64,000 nt of DNA from CALNZV01 sp942491115 (GCA_942491115.1 CALNZV010000020.1:496001-560000); one strand, 5' to 3'. Numbered from the stretch's first letter, positions 1 to 9,048 are shown. The notes: generated from the sequence alone by a model not told the origin. Translations and numbers: made by a program.

Positions 1-44
1 ATGATTTTTAAGAGAAATAACCCTTATAGGCCAAGGAGGGACGC

Positions 45-260
45 ATGCCGGAAACCGTTGAAAAAAAGCAGGTATGCAAATGCCATAACTGCGGCAACGA
101 AGCGGAAATGGTGTTCTTTTGTGCTCTCGAGGAGGTAGCGGTCGACCCAGGAGCACCCGATATTCCTGTGGGAAAGGCAATAGAGTCGCCCGCAAAAGTC
201 AAGGCAAAGGGGACCTGTTCCCATTGCGGCAATGAAGCCGATATGTGGATTGATCTTTAG
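45..260 (+). CDS. Small two-CxxC zinc-ribbon protein
   Basis: A 71-residue protein with a strong Shine-Dalgarno (AGGAGG) 5-6 bases before the ATG. It has two similar CxxC-type knuckles, CHNCGNEAEM near residue 13 and CSHCGNEADM near residue 58, so the ends read as a duplicated half-ribbon that could together bind one zinc. No catalytic motif is visible. It lies 55 bp upstream of citrate synthase on the same strand. Function unknown; the metal-binding role is inferred from the cysteine spacing. Confidence 0.7.
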   Translation: MPETVEKKQVCKCHNCGNEAEMVFFCALEEVAVDPGAPDIPVGKAIESPAKVKAKGTCSHCGNEADMWIDL

Positions 261-315
261 CCCATCCGGTCCATTTCGATGATGATTTCTGTTTGATCAG
301 CGAAGGAAGGTAACC

Positions 316-1494
316 ATGGAAGAGTGTACACCGACTGTAAACACCGGCCTTAGGGGAGTAACAGTGGCCAGCACCCGCATCAGCCACGTGGACGGTGCCG
401 CCGGCAAACTGATCTATCGAGGGTTTCTCGTCAAGGATCTGGCCGAAAGCGCCACCTTCGAGGAAGTCGCCTACCTGCTGCTCCATGAAACGCTTCCCGG
501 CGACAAAGAGCTGGCGGATTTCAAGACCTTTTTAGCCGCCGAACGGGCAGTTCCCGACGGGATCGTCGAGGCCCTCGGCACCTTTCCAAAAACCGCCCAT
601 CCGATGGATGTTCTGCAGGCGGCCGTGGCTATGCTGGCCTGCCACGATCCGGAACTGGAAGACCGGTCAAGGGATGCCAACCTGCGGAAAGCCTCGCGGC
701 TGATTGCCAAATTCCCGACCGTGATGGCCGCCTGGGAGCGGGTCAGAAACGGCAAACCGACGGTGATGCCGAAATCGACCCTAAACCAGGCAGCCAATTT
801 TCTCTACTGCCTCACCGGTGAGGTCCCGGACGAGGAACTCACCCGGTTCATGGACGCGGGGCTTGTGCTTCATGCGGAGCACTCCTTCAATGCCTCGACC
901 TTCTCCGCGAGGCAGGTGGCATCGACACGGGCCCACATGTATGCAGCCGTCTCCGCCGCCGTTGGATCCCTCTCGGGCGAGCTCCACGGGGGCGCCAACG
1001 TGCGGGTCATGGAAATGCTTAAAAAAATCGGTGACATTCAAAATGTCGAAGCTTACATCGACGGGGAACTGGATGCCGGCCGGCTCATCTTCGGCCTTGG
1101 CCATGCCGTCTATCAAACCGACGATCCGAGAGCATTCATTCTCTCCCCGATGGCAAAGAAAATGGGGGAACGGATCGGGGAGCCCCAGTGGTACGACATT
1201 TCAAAAGACCTTGAAGTCAAGGGGAAAAAGGCATTCAAAGACCGAAAAAACATCGACATTTACGTGAATGTCGATTTTTACAGCGCGTCGCTTTACTACG
1301 CCATGGGAATTCCAATAGACCTGTTCACTCCCTTGTTTGCCATCTCCCGGGTGGCCGGTTGGACGGCCCACGTCATCGAAGAGCAGTTTGCCGACGCCGC
1401 CCCCAAACCCACCCTGTATCGCCCCGCGTCCACGTATGTGGGGGATTATTGCGGCCCGGACGAATGCTCCTTCGTCCCTATGGACGAGCGGTAG
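316..1494 (+). CDS. gltA: Citrate synthase (citrate/2-methylcitrate synthase family)
   Basis: Condenses oxaloacetate with acetyl-CoA (or propionyl-CoA in the methylcitrate branch). The 392-residue protein carries the family's catalytic triad: His224 in GELHGGAN, His263 in GLGHAVY, and Asp320 in NVDFYSAS. LHAEHSFNAST near residue 186 is a second conserved family block. The ATG follows GAAGGAAGG at good spacing. The length suits the short bacterial type that lacks the N-terminal extension of the NADH-regulated enzymes. Sequence alone cannot separate citrate from 2-methylcitrate synthase, and no prp genes are nearby. Confidence 0.93.
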   Translation: MEECTPTVNTGLRGVTVASTRISHVDGAAGKLIYRGFLVKDLAESATFEEVAYLLLHETLPGDKELADFKTFLAAERAVPDGIVEALGTFPKTAHPMDVLQAAVAMLACHDPELEDRSRDANLRKASRLIAKFPTVMAAWERVRNGKPTVMPKSTLNQAANFLYCLTGEVPDEELTRFMDAGLVLHAEHSFNASTFSARQVASTRAHMYAAVSAAVGSLSGELHGGANVRVMEMLKKIGDIQNVEAYIDGELDAGRLIFGLGHAVYQTDDPRAFILSPMAKKMGERIGEPQWYDISKDLEVKGKKAFKDRKNIDIYVNVDFYSASLYYAMGIPIDLFTPLFAISRVAGWTAHVIEEQFADAAPKPTLYRPASTYVGDYCGPDECSFVPMDER

Positions 1495-1624
1495 CCACCA
1501 AATCCGATCGGATCGCACAAGGGGCTCCTCTGCCCGACGGTCCGATCGATGACCCTCAAATAAAGGACCCTCCCGCACCAGCAAGTGGGTTCCAATCGGA
1601 TGAACCGGGAAGGAATGATCCATT

Positions 1625-2023
1625 TTGCTGATCGATCGCCGGTTGCGGATGACACAGCAAAGGCGGCTGATTCTCGAGGCCCTTCGAATGGTCGACGACC
1701 ACCCGAGTGCCGAAGAGCTCTACGAGCGGGTGCGCCGGGAAATGCCGCGAATCAGCCTGGGCACGATCTATCGGAACCTTGAAGTGTTGACCACATTAGG
1801 AGAGATTCAAACCATAGCGCTTGGCTCCTCCCTCAAGCGCTTCGACGGCAACCCCCGTCAACATTATCACATTCGGTGTAACCGGTGCGACCGGCTGGCC
1901 GACGCTCCCGTACCCGTTGCCGCAACCCTCGACAGGGATATCCGCTCTCGGACCGACTATGAGGTTTTCGGCCACCGTCTCGAGTTTATCGGGCGTTGCC
2001 CCCACTGCCAGCAGAAGCCCTGA
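1625..2023 (+). CDS. Fur/PerR-family metal-responsive transcriptional regulator
   Basis: Winged-helix repressor of the Fur superfamily, 132 residues from a TTG start; an in-frame TGA lies just upstream. The ATG at 1649 (MTQQRRLIL) is the alternative start. The N-terminal half is the DNA-binding domain, including the family's ISLGTIYRNLEVL recognition segment (43-55). The C-terminal half has KRFDGNP, HYHIRC and two CxxC pairs, Cys85/Cys88 and Cys125/Cys128, as in the structural zinc site of PerR/Fur. The sequence looks PerR-like, but whether it senses peroxide, iron or zinc cannot be told. Its targets are not evident from the neighbours. Confidence 0.88.
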   Translation: MLIDRRLRMTQQRRLILEALRMVDDHPSAEELYERVRREMPRISLGTIYRNLEVLTTLGEIQTIALGSSLKRFDGNPRQHYHIRCNRCDRLADAPVPVAATLDRDIRSRTDYEVFGHRLEFIGRCPHCQQKP

Positions 2024-2299
2024 AGCAGGGGCCCCCTTTCGGCGCTGATACGTCCTTCTTCGACCGGGAGACCCCCGGCCCACACGATGACGCTTGGCCC
2101 TACAGGGGTCGATTGGCCGACCGCCCCGTTCGACGTTTCCTCAGCATTGTTTCCTTTACCCCTCCCCATCGGCATGGGCCCCGCAAGGTTCTCTCGCCGG
2201 CCGGATTGCAATTGGCCCGTAAAATGTTTACTCTCGGTCCCTGAGGGCCTTGACCGTTAATGTTTCCCCTGATCGGACCATCAACCCAAGGGACATACC

Positions 2300-3235
2300 A
2301 TGCATATCTTCATATCCGGCGCAACGGGGTTCATTGGCTCCCGGCTGACAGGATATCTTCTCGACCGCGGCCACCGTATCACCGCTGTCGCCCGATCCAG
2401 TGCCGGCCCCTTGCCGGAGACCGAGACCTATCGGTATCTCTCCGCAGACACCACCCGGGAAGGACCGTGGCAGCACGCCGTGGAATCCTGCGATGCCGTG
2501 GTCAATCTGACGGGAGCTACCATTTTCCGCATGTGGACCGAACGCTACAAGACGCTCCTGAGGGACAGCCGGATCCTCACCACACGGTATATCGTCGAAG
2601 CCATTCCAAAGGGCAGGGACATGGTTCTCTTTAACGCCTCCGGGGCTGGTTTCTACGGAGATCAAGGGGACACCGTCCTCACGGAATCCGCGCCAGCCGG
2701 GGATGATTTTCTCGCTCACCTGGCGGTGGACTGGGAACAGGAAGCCCTCAGCGCCGTCGAGGCCAAGGGGGCCCGGGTGGCTGTCGGACGCTTCGGTGTG
2801 GTGCTCGACCGCCAAGGAGGAGCCATCGAGAAGATGCTTCCGGCCTTCCGAATGTTTGTCGGGGGGCCCCTGGGCAAAGGGACCCAGTGGTTTCCCTGGA
2901 TTCACCTTCAGGACCTGATGGCCGCGGTGTTGTTCATCCTCGAGACCGAGGATGCCAAGGGCCCGTTCAATTTCGCTGCTCCACAGCCGGCCAGGAATAT
3001 CGACCTGGTCCAAGCCCTGGGTCGCCGGCTTCATCGCCCTGCCGCCATGCCGGCCCCATCCCTAATGATGAAGATCGTACTGGGGGATCTGGCCCAAGCC
3101 TTTCTGGCCAGCCAACGGTTGGTTCCCGAACACCTCCAGACCCTTGGCTTCTCCTTTCGATATCCCGGCATCGACGACGCCCTCGATGAAATCGTCGGCG
3201 GCGATGCGACCGGTCCTCCTCCGCCTCACCCTTAG
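2300..3235 (+). CDS. TIGR01777-type NAD(P)-binding epimerase/oxidoreductase (SDR39U1/YfcH family)
   Basis: A 311-residue extended-SDR protein. It opens with the Rossmann motif GATGFIG (7-13) and continues with SRILTTRYIVEA, NASGAGFYGD and the WEQEA helix typical of TIGR01777. A C-terminal domain (about 230-300) resembles the DUF1731 tail of this family. Members are widespread but their substrate is not established. It is preceded by about 275 bp without a gene and followed closely by the next gene on the same strand. Confidence 0.88.
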   Translation: MHIFISGATGFIGSRLTGYLLDRGHRITAVARSSAGPLPETETYRYLSADTTREGPWQHAVESCDAVVNLTGATIFRMWTERYKTLLRDSRILTTRYIVEAIPKGRDMVLFNASGAGFYGDQGDTVLTESAPAGDDFLAHLAVDWEQEALSAVEAKGARVAVGRFGVVLDRQGGAIEKMLPAFRMFVGGPLGKGTQWFPWIHLQDLMAAVLFILETEDAKGPFNFAAPQPARNIDLVQALGRRLHRPAAMPAPSLMMKIVLGDLAQAFLASQRLVPEHLQTLGFSFRYPGIDDALDEIVGGDATGPPPPHP

Positions 3236-3278
3236 TCGCCACCGGCACGATTGCGGACCGATACCGAAAGGAAAACCG

Positions 3279-3812
3279 ATGGCCATCAACGATCTCAGTG
3301 AAAACAGCAAGCGATTTCTGGACACCCTCATCGATCAAACCGGAGGAGACGCAGCGGCCCAGCAGTCGATGTACGATATCGGCACCGCCGTCGGCCTGAA
3401 CCGTGAGGACAGCGCCGCCATTGCTCAGGATCTCATGGGAAGAGGTCTGGTGGACATTCGCACCTTGTCAGGAGGGATCGGGATCAGCCAAACCACGGCG
3501 AAGTTGCTGGCGGACGGGTCCCAAGACGCCGTCCCCGTTGGGTTGGGGAGTGGAATCATACTGGACGGGCCCGGAGCCGAGGCCGTCGAACGAGTGCTTG
3601 CGGACCTTAAAGCCGCTGTGGGCGCTCTGGGCGTCCCCTACGAGCAGATGGCGGACATCATGGCCGACATTCGCACGGTGGAGGCCCAGCTGACATCCTC
3701 GACGCCAAAAACCACCGTGATCAGGGAATGCCTGACCGCCTTGCAGCGGTTGTCGGCCCCCCTGCCCGACGGGAAATGGAAGGCCGTGCTGGAAGCAATG
3801 GTCGACGGGTAG
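3279..3812 (+). CDS. Conserved hypothetical protein with winged-helix-like N-terminus
   Basis: The ATG at 3279 is chosen because AAAGGA precedes it at good spacing. An upstream in-frame extension would overlap the preceding gene and has no ribosome site. The 177-residue product starts with a helical segment (MAINDLSENSKRFLDTL). Residues 20-75 have helix-turn-helix character (GTAVGLNREDSAAIAQDL, then a basic-hydrophobic segment), which suggests a winged-helix fold. The C-terminal half is helical and lacks catalytic motifs. Function unknown. Confidence 0.7.
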   Translation: MAINDLSENSKRFLDTLIDQTGGDAAAQQSMYDIGTAVGLNREDSAAIAQDLMGRGLVDIRTLSGGIGISQTTAKLLADGSQDAVPVGLGSGIILDGPGAEAVERVLADLKAAVGALGVPYEQMADIMADIRTVEAQLTSSTPKTTVIRECLTALQRLSAPLPDGKWKAVLEAMVDG

Positions 3813-3825
3813 ACGGGAGGAGCCC

Positions 3826-4251
3826 CTATTTGCGGCTCTTTGACCCCTCCGGACTGATATAGGGAGCCAGCAAAGCCATCTCGGCGTCCAGTATCGGCCG
3901 CCAGGACACCTCGTAGAAAGGCTCCTTGCCGACGGTTGTCAGCGGGGAAAACACCGCCACGTTGAAACCGGGATCGGGATTGCCATCGCTTTCGACCCAC
4001 AGAACGCGCTCGAGGGCCAGGGAAAAGTCTTTGCATAGTTCCTTTGCCAATGCCTGAACGCAGTTGGCCACGGACGCCCCTTCCCCGGTGTCCGTAAACA
4101 GGACGATGTGGGAGCGCAAGAAACGAACGGCTGATGCGCCTCCGGAGAGTTTCACGACCTTCAACCGATAACTGCTTTGCCACCAGTTGATGACACGCCG
4201 CTTTTGGGACGTACTGCCCTTCCAGCTGTACGTTCCGTCAAAGATGATCAT
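3826..4251 (-). CDS. Hypothetical protein
   Basis: A 141-residue protein, convergent with the preceding gene (13 bp apart). It begins MIIFDGTYSW and contains a hydrophobic VRFLRSHIVLFTD segment and a PFYEVSWRP segment near the C-terminus. No signal peptide, membrane segment or motif I recognise. The ribosome site is weak. Coding is favoured because the reading frame is open throughout and composition fits the neighbours, but confidence is moderate. Confidence 0.55.
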   Translation of the reverse strand: MIIFDGTYSWKGSTSQKRRVINWWQSSYRLKVVKLSGGASAVRFLRSHIVLFTDTGEGASVANCVQALAKELCKDFSLALERVLWVESDGNPDPGFNVAVFSPLTTVGKEPFYEVSWRPILDAEMALLAPYISPEGSKSRK

Positions 4252-4346
4252 TGTCGATGGGGCCCCGTTGGGTTGAAATCGTCTTTGGATCGTCAGCGTT
4301 GCACTTCACCCGTTAATTGTCAATCATGGGGAGGAAGCGATCACCG

Positions 4347-5165
4347 ATGGGAAGCCGACGGATCCGACTCATTTCATGGAATGTCAATGGATTGAGAGCG
4401 GTGTGGAAAAAAGGGTTTCAACGGGCCTTCGACCGGCTGGACGCGGATGTCTTTTCCATCCAGGAGTCTAAGCTGCAGGACCATCAACTAACCGATGAGA
4501 TGCGGAACCTTCCGGCGTATGAGTCTTGGTGGTCCCACGCCTCGGTAAAAAAGGGCTATAGCGGTGTCGGCGTATACTCGCGGATAAGGCCCCATCGGGT
4601 CGCCTATGGCATTGATGCCCCTCTGTTCGACGACGAGGGCCGAATTCTCGAATTGGATTTCGGTGATTTTGTATTGTTCAACGCCTACTTCCCCAACGGT
4701 CAGATGAATGAAGACCGGCTCAACTATAAACTGGACTTCTATCGGGACTTTTTTACCCACGCCGATCGACTTCGGGAAGCGGGGCGTTACGTCATTGTTA
4801 CGGGAGATTTCAACACGGCCCACAACGAGATCGATCTGAAAAATCCCAAACCCAATGCGAACACATCGGGGTTTTTACGGATCGAAAGGGACTGGATCGA
4901 TCGGATCATCGCCAACGGTTGGGTGGACGCGTTTCGACACTTTCACCCGGACACCGTGATGTATTCATGGTGGACCTACCGTTTTCGTGCCCGGGAACGA
5001 AATGTCGGATGGCGGATCGACTACTTCTTCGTCACCGAGAACATGATCCGCGACGGCCGCGTGAACGCCGCCTTCATCGACAACTCCATCATGGGGTCCG
5101 ACCACTGCCCCGTGGGTCTCGACATCGAGCTGCCATCGAATGGACCGCCCAAGCGGCGGGTGTGA
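4347..5165 (+). CDS. xthA: Exodeoxyribonuclease III (AP endonuclease family)
   Basis: DNA-repair enzyme that cleaves at abasic sites and degrades 3' ends. Family motifs are all present: WNVNGLRA near the start, IQESK (metal-binding Glu), TGDFNTAHNEIDL, GWVDAFR and the C-terminal SDHCPVGLDI. ATG 4347 is preferred because GGGGAGGAAG lies about 10 bases upstream. A TTG at 4317 or ATG at 4326 would add 7-10 residues that match nothing conserved. The length of 272 residues is normal for the family. Confidence 0.93.
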   Translation: MGSRRIRLISWNVNGLRAVWKKGFQRAFDRLDADVFSIQESKLQDHQLTDEMRNLPAYESWWSHASVKKGYSGVGVYSRIRPHRVAYGIDAPLFDDEGRILELDFGDFVLFNAYFPNGQMNEDRLNYKLDFYRDFFTHADRLREAGRYVIVTGDFNTAHNEIDLKNPKPNANTSGFLRIERDWIDRIIANGWVDAFRHFHPDTVMYSWWTYRFRARERNVGWRIDYFFVTENMIRDGRVNAAFIDNSIMGSDHCPVGLDIELPSNGPPKRRV

Positions 5166-5181
5166 CGACAGAAAGGAACGG

Positions 5182-5778
5182 ATGCCGATGGCTCGCCTTA
5201 TAGCCGTTTACGGAAGTCCGAGACGAAACGGCAATACCGCCACATTGTTGAAGGCCGCGGTTGAAGGCGCCCGGGAGGCCGGTGCAGCGGTCGAGGAAAT
5301 CGTATTGAGGGACCTCAAGCTCTCTCCCTGTCTTGAAATCTACGGTTGTAAAAACGCCGGGAAGTGCGCCATCAATGATGATTTCACACGCCTTCGAGAC
5401 CAGCTGCTCTCCGCGGACGGTATGATGCTGGCATCCCCCATTTTTTTTTACACGGTCAGCGCCCATACCAAAATCTTCATGGACCGCTTTCAATCCCTTT
5501 GGGTGAAAAAATATTGGGTGGACAATCGTCAACCGGAAGCCCAGGCGGCCACGCGAAAGGGGCTCTTCATCGCGGCAGGGGCGACGAAGGGTAAAAAGCT
5601 CTTTGACGGCACTCTACTCACCATTCGGTACTTCTTCGACGTCCTCGACATGGACCTGTGGGATTCGCTTCTGTTGCGGGGACTCGACCACGAGGGAGAC
5701 GTTCTCCACCATCCCGAATACATCGAAGCCGCCCGTTTGGCCGGTGCAGGCCTTTCGGCTGCCATCGATCACCCGTAA
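5182..5778 (+). CDS. Flavodoxin-like NAD(P)H-dependent FMN reductase
   Basis: A 198-residue flavoprotein of the NADPH-dependent FMN reductase / iron-sulfur flavoprotein type. It starts with the phosphate-binding loop GSPRRNGNT and has ASPIFFYTVSAHTKIFMDR, typical of the family. Two cysteines (LSPCLEIYGCKNAGKC) sit where iron-sulfur flavoproteins carry their CxxC cluster motif, but the spacing does not clearly give four ligands. The start at 5182 follows AAAGGA; ATG 5188 is also possible. It begins 16 bp after xthA, so co-transcription is likely. Confidence 0.82.
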   Translation: MPMARLIAVYGSPRRNGNTATLLKAAVEGAREAGAAVEEIVLRDLKLSPCLEIYGCKNAGKCAINDDFTRLRDQLLSADGMMLASPIFFYTVSAHTKIFMDRFQSLWVKKYWVDNRQPEAQAATRKGLFIAAGATKGKKLFDGTLLTIRYFFDVLDMDLWDSLLLRGLDHEGDVLHHPEYIEAARLAGAGLSAAIDHP

Positions 5779-5792
5779 AGGATTCTTCTACC

Positions 5793-6680
5793 ATGGACTA
5801 TACACCAGTGTCACTGGACAGCCTTGAAAGCTATCGTCAACGGCTGGCTCAAACCTCCCAGATCACTTCCGATTACAGTTTCGTCAACATCTGGAGCTGG
5901 GCCAGCGCCTACAATCTGAAATGGGCTGACGACGGGGAGCTGACATGGCTGCGGCAGACAGCCCCCGAAACCATTTTCTGGGCGCCCGTGGGGGCCTGGG
6001 AGACGGTGAACTGGAGCGAGAAGTTGAGTGGGTTTGATCCGGGGAGCCGTTTCTCCCGTGTGCCCGAGACGCTGGTCGGTTTATGGCAATCCGCCGTTCC
6101 CGAACGCTTGAAAGTCGAAGAAGCCAGAAGCCATTGGGATTACGTCTATCGGGTCGAAGAACTGGCGGCGCTCAGGGGGAATCGGTTCCACAAGAAAAAG
6201 AACCTCCTCAACCAGTTTAAGAAGCGATATGCATATGAATTCGTTCCATTCAGCGGCAAGCTGATCGAAGAAGCCACGGCGCTGCAGGACGACTGGTGCA
6301 CGTGGAGGGACTGCGAATCCGATGATATTCTCTCCTCGGAAAACCATGCCATCCAAAAAGTCCTAGACGCCTGGGACCGGCTGCCGCGACTGCTGGGAGG
6401 GGCCATCCTGGTGGACGGCTACATCGTCGCCTACACGGTGGCCGAGCCCCTCGACGACGCCACACTGGTCATCCATTTCGAAAAGGGATGCACCGCCCAC
6501 AAAGGCGTCTATCAGGCCATCAACCAGATGTTTCTCGAATCGGTCCAGGAGACATTCACATTCGTCAATCGTGAGCAGGACTTGGGTGACGAAGGGCTCC
6601 GGAAGGCCAAACTCTCCTACAATCCAACCCACTTCATGAAAAAATTCAACGTGACTCTGATGAAAGGCCGTGGCGCCTGA
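5793..6680 (+). CDS. DUF2156 (phosphatidylglycerol lysyltransferase C-terminal-like) protein
   Basis: A 295-residue soluble protein with the look of the DUF2156 double-GNAT fold: SDYSFVNIWSW near residue 20, FHKKKNLLNQFKK around 135, and FVNREQDLGDEGLRKAKLSYNP near the C-terminus (two cited segments of one conserved block). Such proteins resemble the aminoacyl-transfer domain of MprF but lack its membrane part. Substrate unknown. The ATG follows AAAGGA with 10-base spacing and only 14 bp separate it from the flavoprotein gene, so xthA, the flavoprotein and this gene may form one unit. Confidence 0.8.
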   Translation: MDYTPVSLDSLESYRQRLAQTSQITSDYSFVNIWSWASAYNLKWADDGELTWLRQTAPETIFWAPVGAWETVNWSEKLSGFDPGSRFSRVPETLVGLWQSAVPERLKVEEARSHWDYVYRVEELAALRGNRFHKKKNLLNQFKKRYAYEFVPFSGKLIEEATALQDDWCTWRDCESDDILSSENHAIQKVLDAWDRLPRLLGGAILVDGYIVAYTVAEPLDDATLVIHFEKGCTAHKGVYQAINQMFLESVQETFTFVNREQDLGDEGLRKAKLSYNPTHFMKKFNVTLMKGRGA

Positions 6681-6690
6681 TCGTCCACAG

Positions 6691-6704
6691 GCCGTCCGGA
6701 CGGC
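6691..6704. repeat. 14-bp perfect palindrome after the DUF2156 gene
   Basis: GCCGTCCGGACGGC is a perfect dyad just beyond the stop codon, flanked by CTGAT and ATCAG that could extend the pairing after an interruption. There is no adjacent T-run on either strand, so it is not a classic intrinsic terminator. It may still end or stabilise convergent transcripts from this gene and nifS. Confidence 0.4.
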
Positions 6705-6811
6705 ATCAGCCGGTCCGATTGGTTGATGAAGACCGATAGATGGCTAAGTCCCCCCCTGGCGATACCGACTCCTGGCGGACACGGTGTGCCGGTTGTCATG
6801 TGGAGACAGGG

Positions 6812-7981
6812 TCAGCTGGCTTTGCTGCGCTGGGCCCAGAAGGGGGACATCTCCCGTAACCGTGCAATGATCGGGGGAAGTTTTTCGACCACGGTGTCGA
6901 TGTCGTCTGCGGTCGTGTAGTGGCTTAGACTAAACCGGATGGAACCGTGGGCGGAGGTGAAGGGAACACCCATCGCCCGCAGGACATGTGAGGGCTCTAA
7001 GGACCCTGAGGTACATGCCGAACCGGAGGATGCACAGATTCCCCACTCGTTCATCATCAGCAAGATGGCCTCCCCTTCGACGTACTCGAAGGCGATGCTC
7101 GCTGTATTGGGAAGACGATGGGCCCTGTCACCGTTAACGGCGCTGTTGGGGATCCGGTCCAAAAGGGCGGTTTCCAGGCGGTCCCGAAGTCTCGCGACGG
7201 CGTCCATTTCAGGCAGGCGCTTCCGAGCCAGTTCGGCCGCCGCTCCAAGCCCGACGATGCCGGCCACATTCTCTGTGCCGGCCCTCCGGCCGTGCTCCTG
7301 GTGGCCGCCCACCATCATTGGGGTAAATTTGGTGCCCTTTCTGACGTAGAGGATTCCGACCCCTTTGGGCCCGTGCAGTTTGTGCCCGGACAAGGACAGC
7401 ATATCGACGCCGGTTTCGGATAGCTTGATAGGTATTTTCCCCACGGCCTGAACGGCATCGGTGTGGAAAACGATGCCCCGTGCGTTGATTTCCCTGGAGA
7501 CGTCCTCCAACGGGAACAGTACACCGGTTTCGTTGTTGGCCCACATGAGACTGACGATTGCGGTATCCTCGGAAAGGCTGTCGTATAATTCGTCGAGATC
7601 CAGGCGGCCCTTTTCGTCAACCTGTACGAAGGTCACTTTGTAGCCGTCCTTGGCGTAGCGCTCGAACAGACTCTTGATGGCCGGATGTTCCACCCGGGAC
7701 GTCACCAGGTGCCGCTTGTCGGGATTCGTCCGCATGGCTGCCTGGATCGCCGCATGATCGCTCTCCGTGCCACCGCTGGTCATTACCAGTTCATCGGGTC
7801 GGGCACCAATGAGTTCGGCTATCTGCCCCCTGGCGTTTCGAAGCTCGGAACCGACACTGCCGCCAAAACTGTGCATACTTGAGGGATTGCCGTAACGCTC
7901 CTTGAAAAAGGGTAGCATGGCCTCCAACACTTCATCGGCGACCCGCGTGGTGGCGTTGTTGTCCAGATAGACGGTTTTCAT
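6812..7981 (-). CDS. nifS: Cysteine desulfurase NifS
   Basis: PLP enzyme that takes sulfur from L-cysteine to form a persulfide for Fe-S cluster assembly. In the 389-residue product, Lys201 in LSLSGHKLHGPKG is the PLP lysine, HTDAVQ (Asp175) holds the pyridine ring, and Cys323 in CASSGSACTSG is the persulfide cysteine. The short SSGSACTSG loop is typical of NifS/IscS rather than SufS. The start is fixed by overlap with nifU: stop and start share an A (TAATG), implying translational coupling. No nitrogenase gene is present, so a housekeeping Fe-S role is likely. Confidence 0.95.
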   Translation of the reverse strand: MKTVYLDNNATTRVADEVLEAMLPFFKERYGNPSSMHSFGGSVGSELRNARGQIAELIGARPDELVMTSGGTESDHAAIQAAMRTNPDKRHLVTSRVEHPAIKSLFERYAKDGYKVTFVQVDEKGRLDLDELYDSLSEDTAIVSLMWANNETGVLFPLEDVSREINARGIVFHTDAVQAVGKIPIKLSETGVDMLSLSGHKLHGPKGVGILYVRKGTKFTPMMVGGHQEHGRRAGTENVAGIVGLGAAAELARKRLPEMDAVARLRDRLETALLDRIPNSAVNGDRAHRLPNTASIAFEYVEGEAILLMMNEWGICASSGSACTSGSLEPSHVLRAMGVPFTSAHGSIRFSLSHYTTADDIDTVVEKLPPIIARLREMSPFWAQRSKAS

Positions 7982-8808
7982 TACCCCACCTCCTCGACGA
8001 TGAGCTCCGGGGTGACGAATTCCCTGAGCTTGGCTTCCACGACATTTTTGAGGGTGACCTGGGAGGCGTTGCAGCTGGCACATGTTCCTTTCAGATTGAC
8101 CAGCACCCGGTCTCCGTCAACATCCACCAGATCGATGTCACCGCCGTCGCTCCGGAGCGCGGGTTTGATCTCCCTGTCGAGGGTTTCTTCGATCAACCGG
8201 ATTTTCTGAATGTTGGTGAGCCGTTTGGGCGTGGGCTGGATTTGAACCGGTTTGCCCAAGACATGGTCGATGATAGCCTGAATGTCGTCGTGGCACTTTG
8301 TGCATCCCCCCCCGGCCTTGATGTAACCGGTCACGTCTTCGATGCTGGTCAGATGGTGCTCGCGGACGGTGTGCTCGATCTCCCGGTCGGTGACACCGAA
8401 ACATTCGCAGATGATATTTCCGTCGACTTTCTTTTCGGCATCACCCCGAAAGGCTGAAATGGCCTTCTGAAGAGCCTCCTGGCCCATAACGGAGCAGTGC
8501 ATCTTTTCCTTGGGCAGATCTCCCAGAAAGTCGGCAATATCGTCATTGGTGATGGTTTCGGCCTCCTCCAGGGTTTTTCCGATCATCATCTCCGTCAAGG
8601 CGGATGAGGATGCGATGGCGCTGGCGCATCCGAAGGTTTGAAACTTGGCATCGACGATGCGTCCATCATCGCCGAGCTTGAAATACAGGGTGAGGGCATC
8701 CCCGCAGGCAAGAGAGCCGACCTCGCCAACGCCATCGGCGTCTTCAATCACGCCAACGTTCTTGGGATTCAAAAAATGCTCTTTAACCTTTTCCGAGTAC
8801 TCCCACAT
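7981..8808 (-). CDS. nifU: Fe-S cluster scaffold protein NifU (three-domain)
   Basis: Full-length 275-residue NifU. The N-terminal IscU-like scaffold has Cys35, Cys61 and Cys105. The central [2Fe-2S] ferredoxin-like domain has Cys134, Cys136, Cys169 and Cys172. The C-terminal Nfu domain has SDGGDIDLVDV and the CASC pair (Cys243, Cys246). The ATG at 8808 follows GAGGAGG; longer in-frame versions run into non-coding sequence. It is the first gene of the nifU-nifS operon and supplies the scaffold that NifS loads with sulfur. Confidence 0.95.
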   Translation of the reverse strand: MWEYSEKVKEHFLNPKNVGVIEDADGVGEVGSLACGDALTLYFKLGDDGRIVDAKFQTFGCASAIASSSALTEMMIGKTLEEAETITNDDIADFLGDLPKEKMHCSVMGQEALQKAISAFRGDAEKKVDGNIICECFGVTDREIEHTVREHHLTSIEDVTGYIKAGGGCTKCHDDIQAIIDHVLGKPVQIQPTPKRLTNIQKIRLIEETLDREIKPALRSDGGDIDLVDVDGDRVLVNLKGTCASCNASQVTLKNVVEAKLREFVTPELIVEEVG

Positions 8809-8988
8809 GGTTGCCTCCTCGGCATGATAGTCGCCATCACTGTCAATGGATACAACGAGATATATTAAGCACCTTTTCCCCGAAACAAAGTTCGCAGAGT
8901 CATTTTCTGGGCCCATTAACGGGGCCTCTGGGCCAGGTTCCCCTTCGACCAGAGGGATTCCGTTTTTCCCTTGCCCCATGTCGCCGTT

Positions 8989-9008
8989 TTGGCAATCTCC
9001 CTTGCCAA
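8989..9008. promoter_or_regulatory. Inverted repeat TTGGCAA-N6-TTGCCAA upstream of the sigma-54 activator
   Basis: Two perfect 7-bp arms, TTGGCAA and TTGCCAA, are separated by 6 bases in the intergenic region between nifU and the PAS/sigma-54 activator, about 60 bp before that activator's ATG. It could be an activator-binding (enhancer) site or an autoregulatory operator. Binding is inferred only from symmetry and position. Confidence 0.45.
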
Positions 9009-9035
9009 CCTCCTGGAGGCCGCCTATGTTAGCGC

Positions 9036-9048
9036 TGTTAAGTTAACA
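9036..9048. promoter_or_regulatory. Perfect dyad TGTTAAGTTAACA before the activator gene
   Basis: A 13-bp odd palindrome (6-bp arms, central G) lies 20 bp before the ATG of the sigma-54 activator gene, where a repressor would block transcription or translation initiation. It is independent of the TTGGCAA repeat 28 bp upstream. No cognate regulator is identified; autoregulation is possible. Confidence 0.45.

Noticed and set aside
1502..1513. ATCCGATCGGAT palindrome after citrate synthase
   Set aside because: A perfect 12-bp dyad, but it is isolated, with no promoter or repeat partner to suggest a function.
2019..2040. CCCTGAAGCAGGG hairpin after the Fur-family gene
   Set aside because: Short stem followed by C-rich sequence rather than a T-run; not convincing as an intrinsic terminator.
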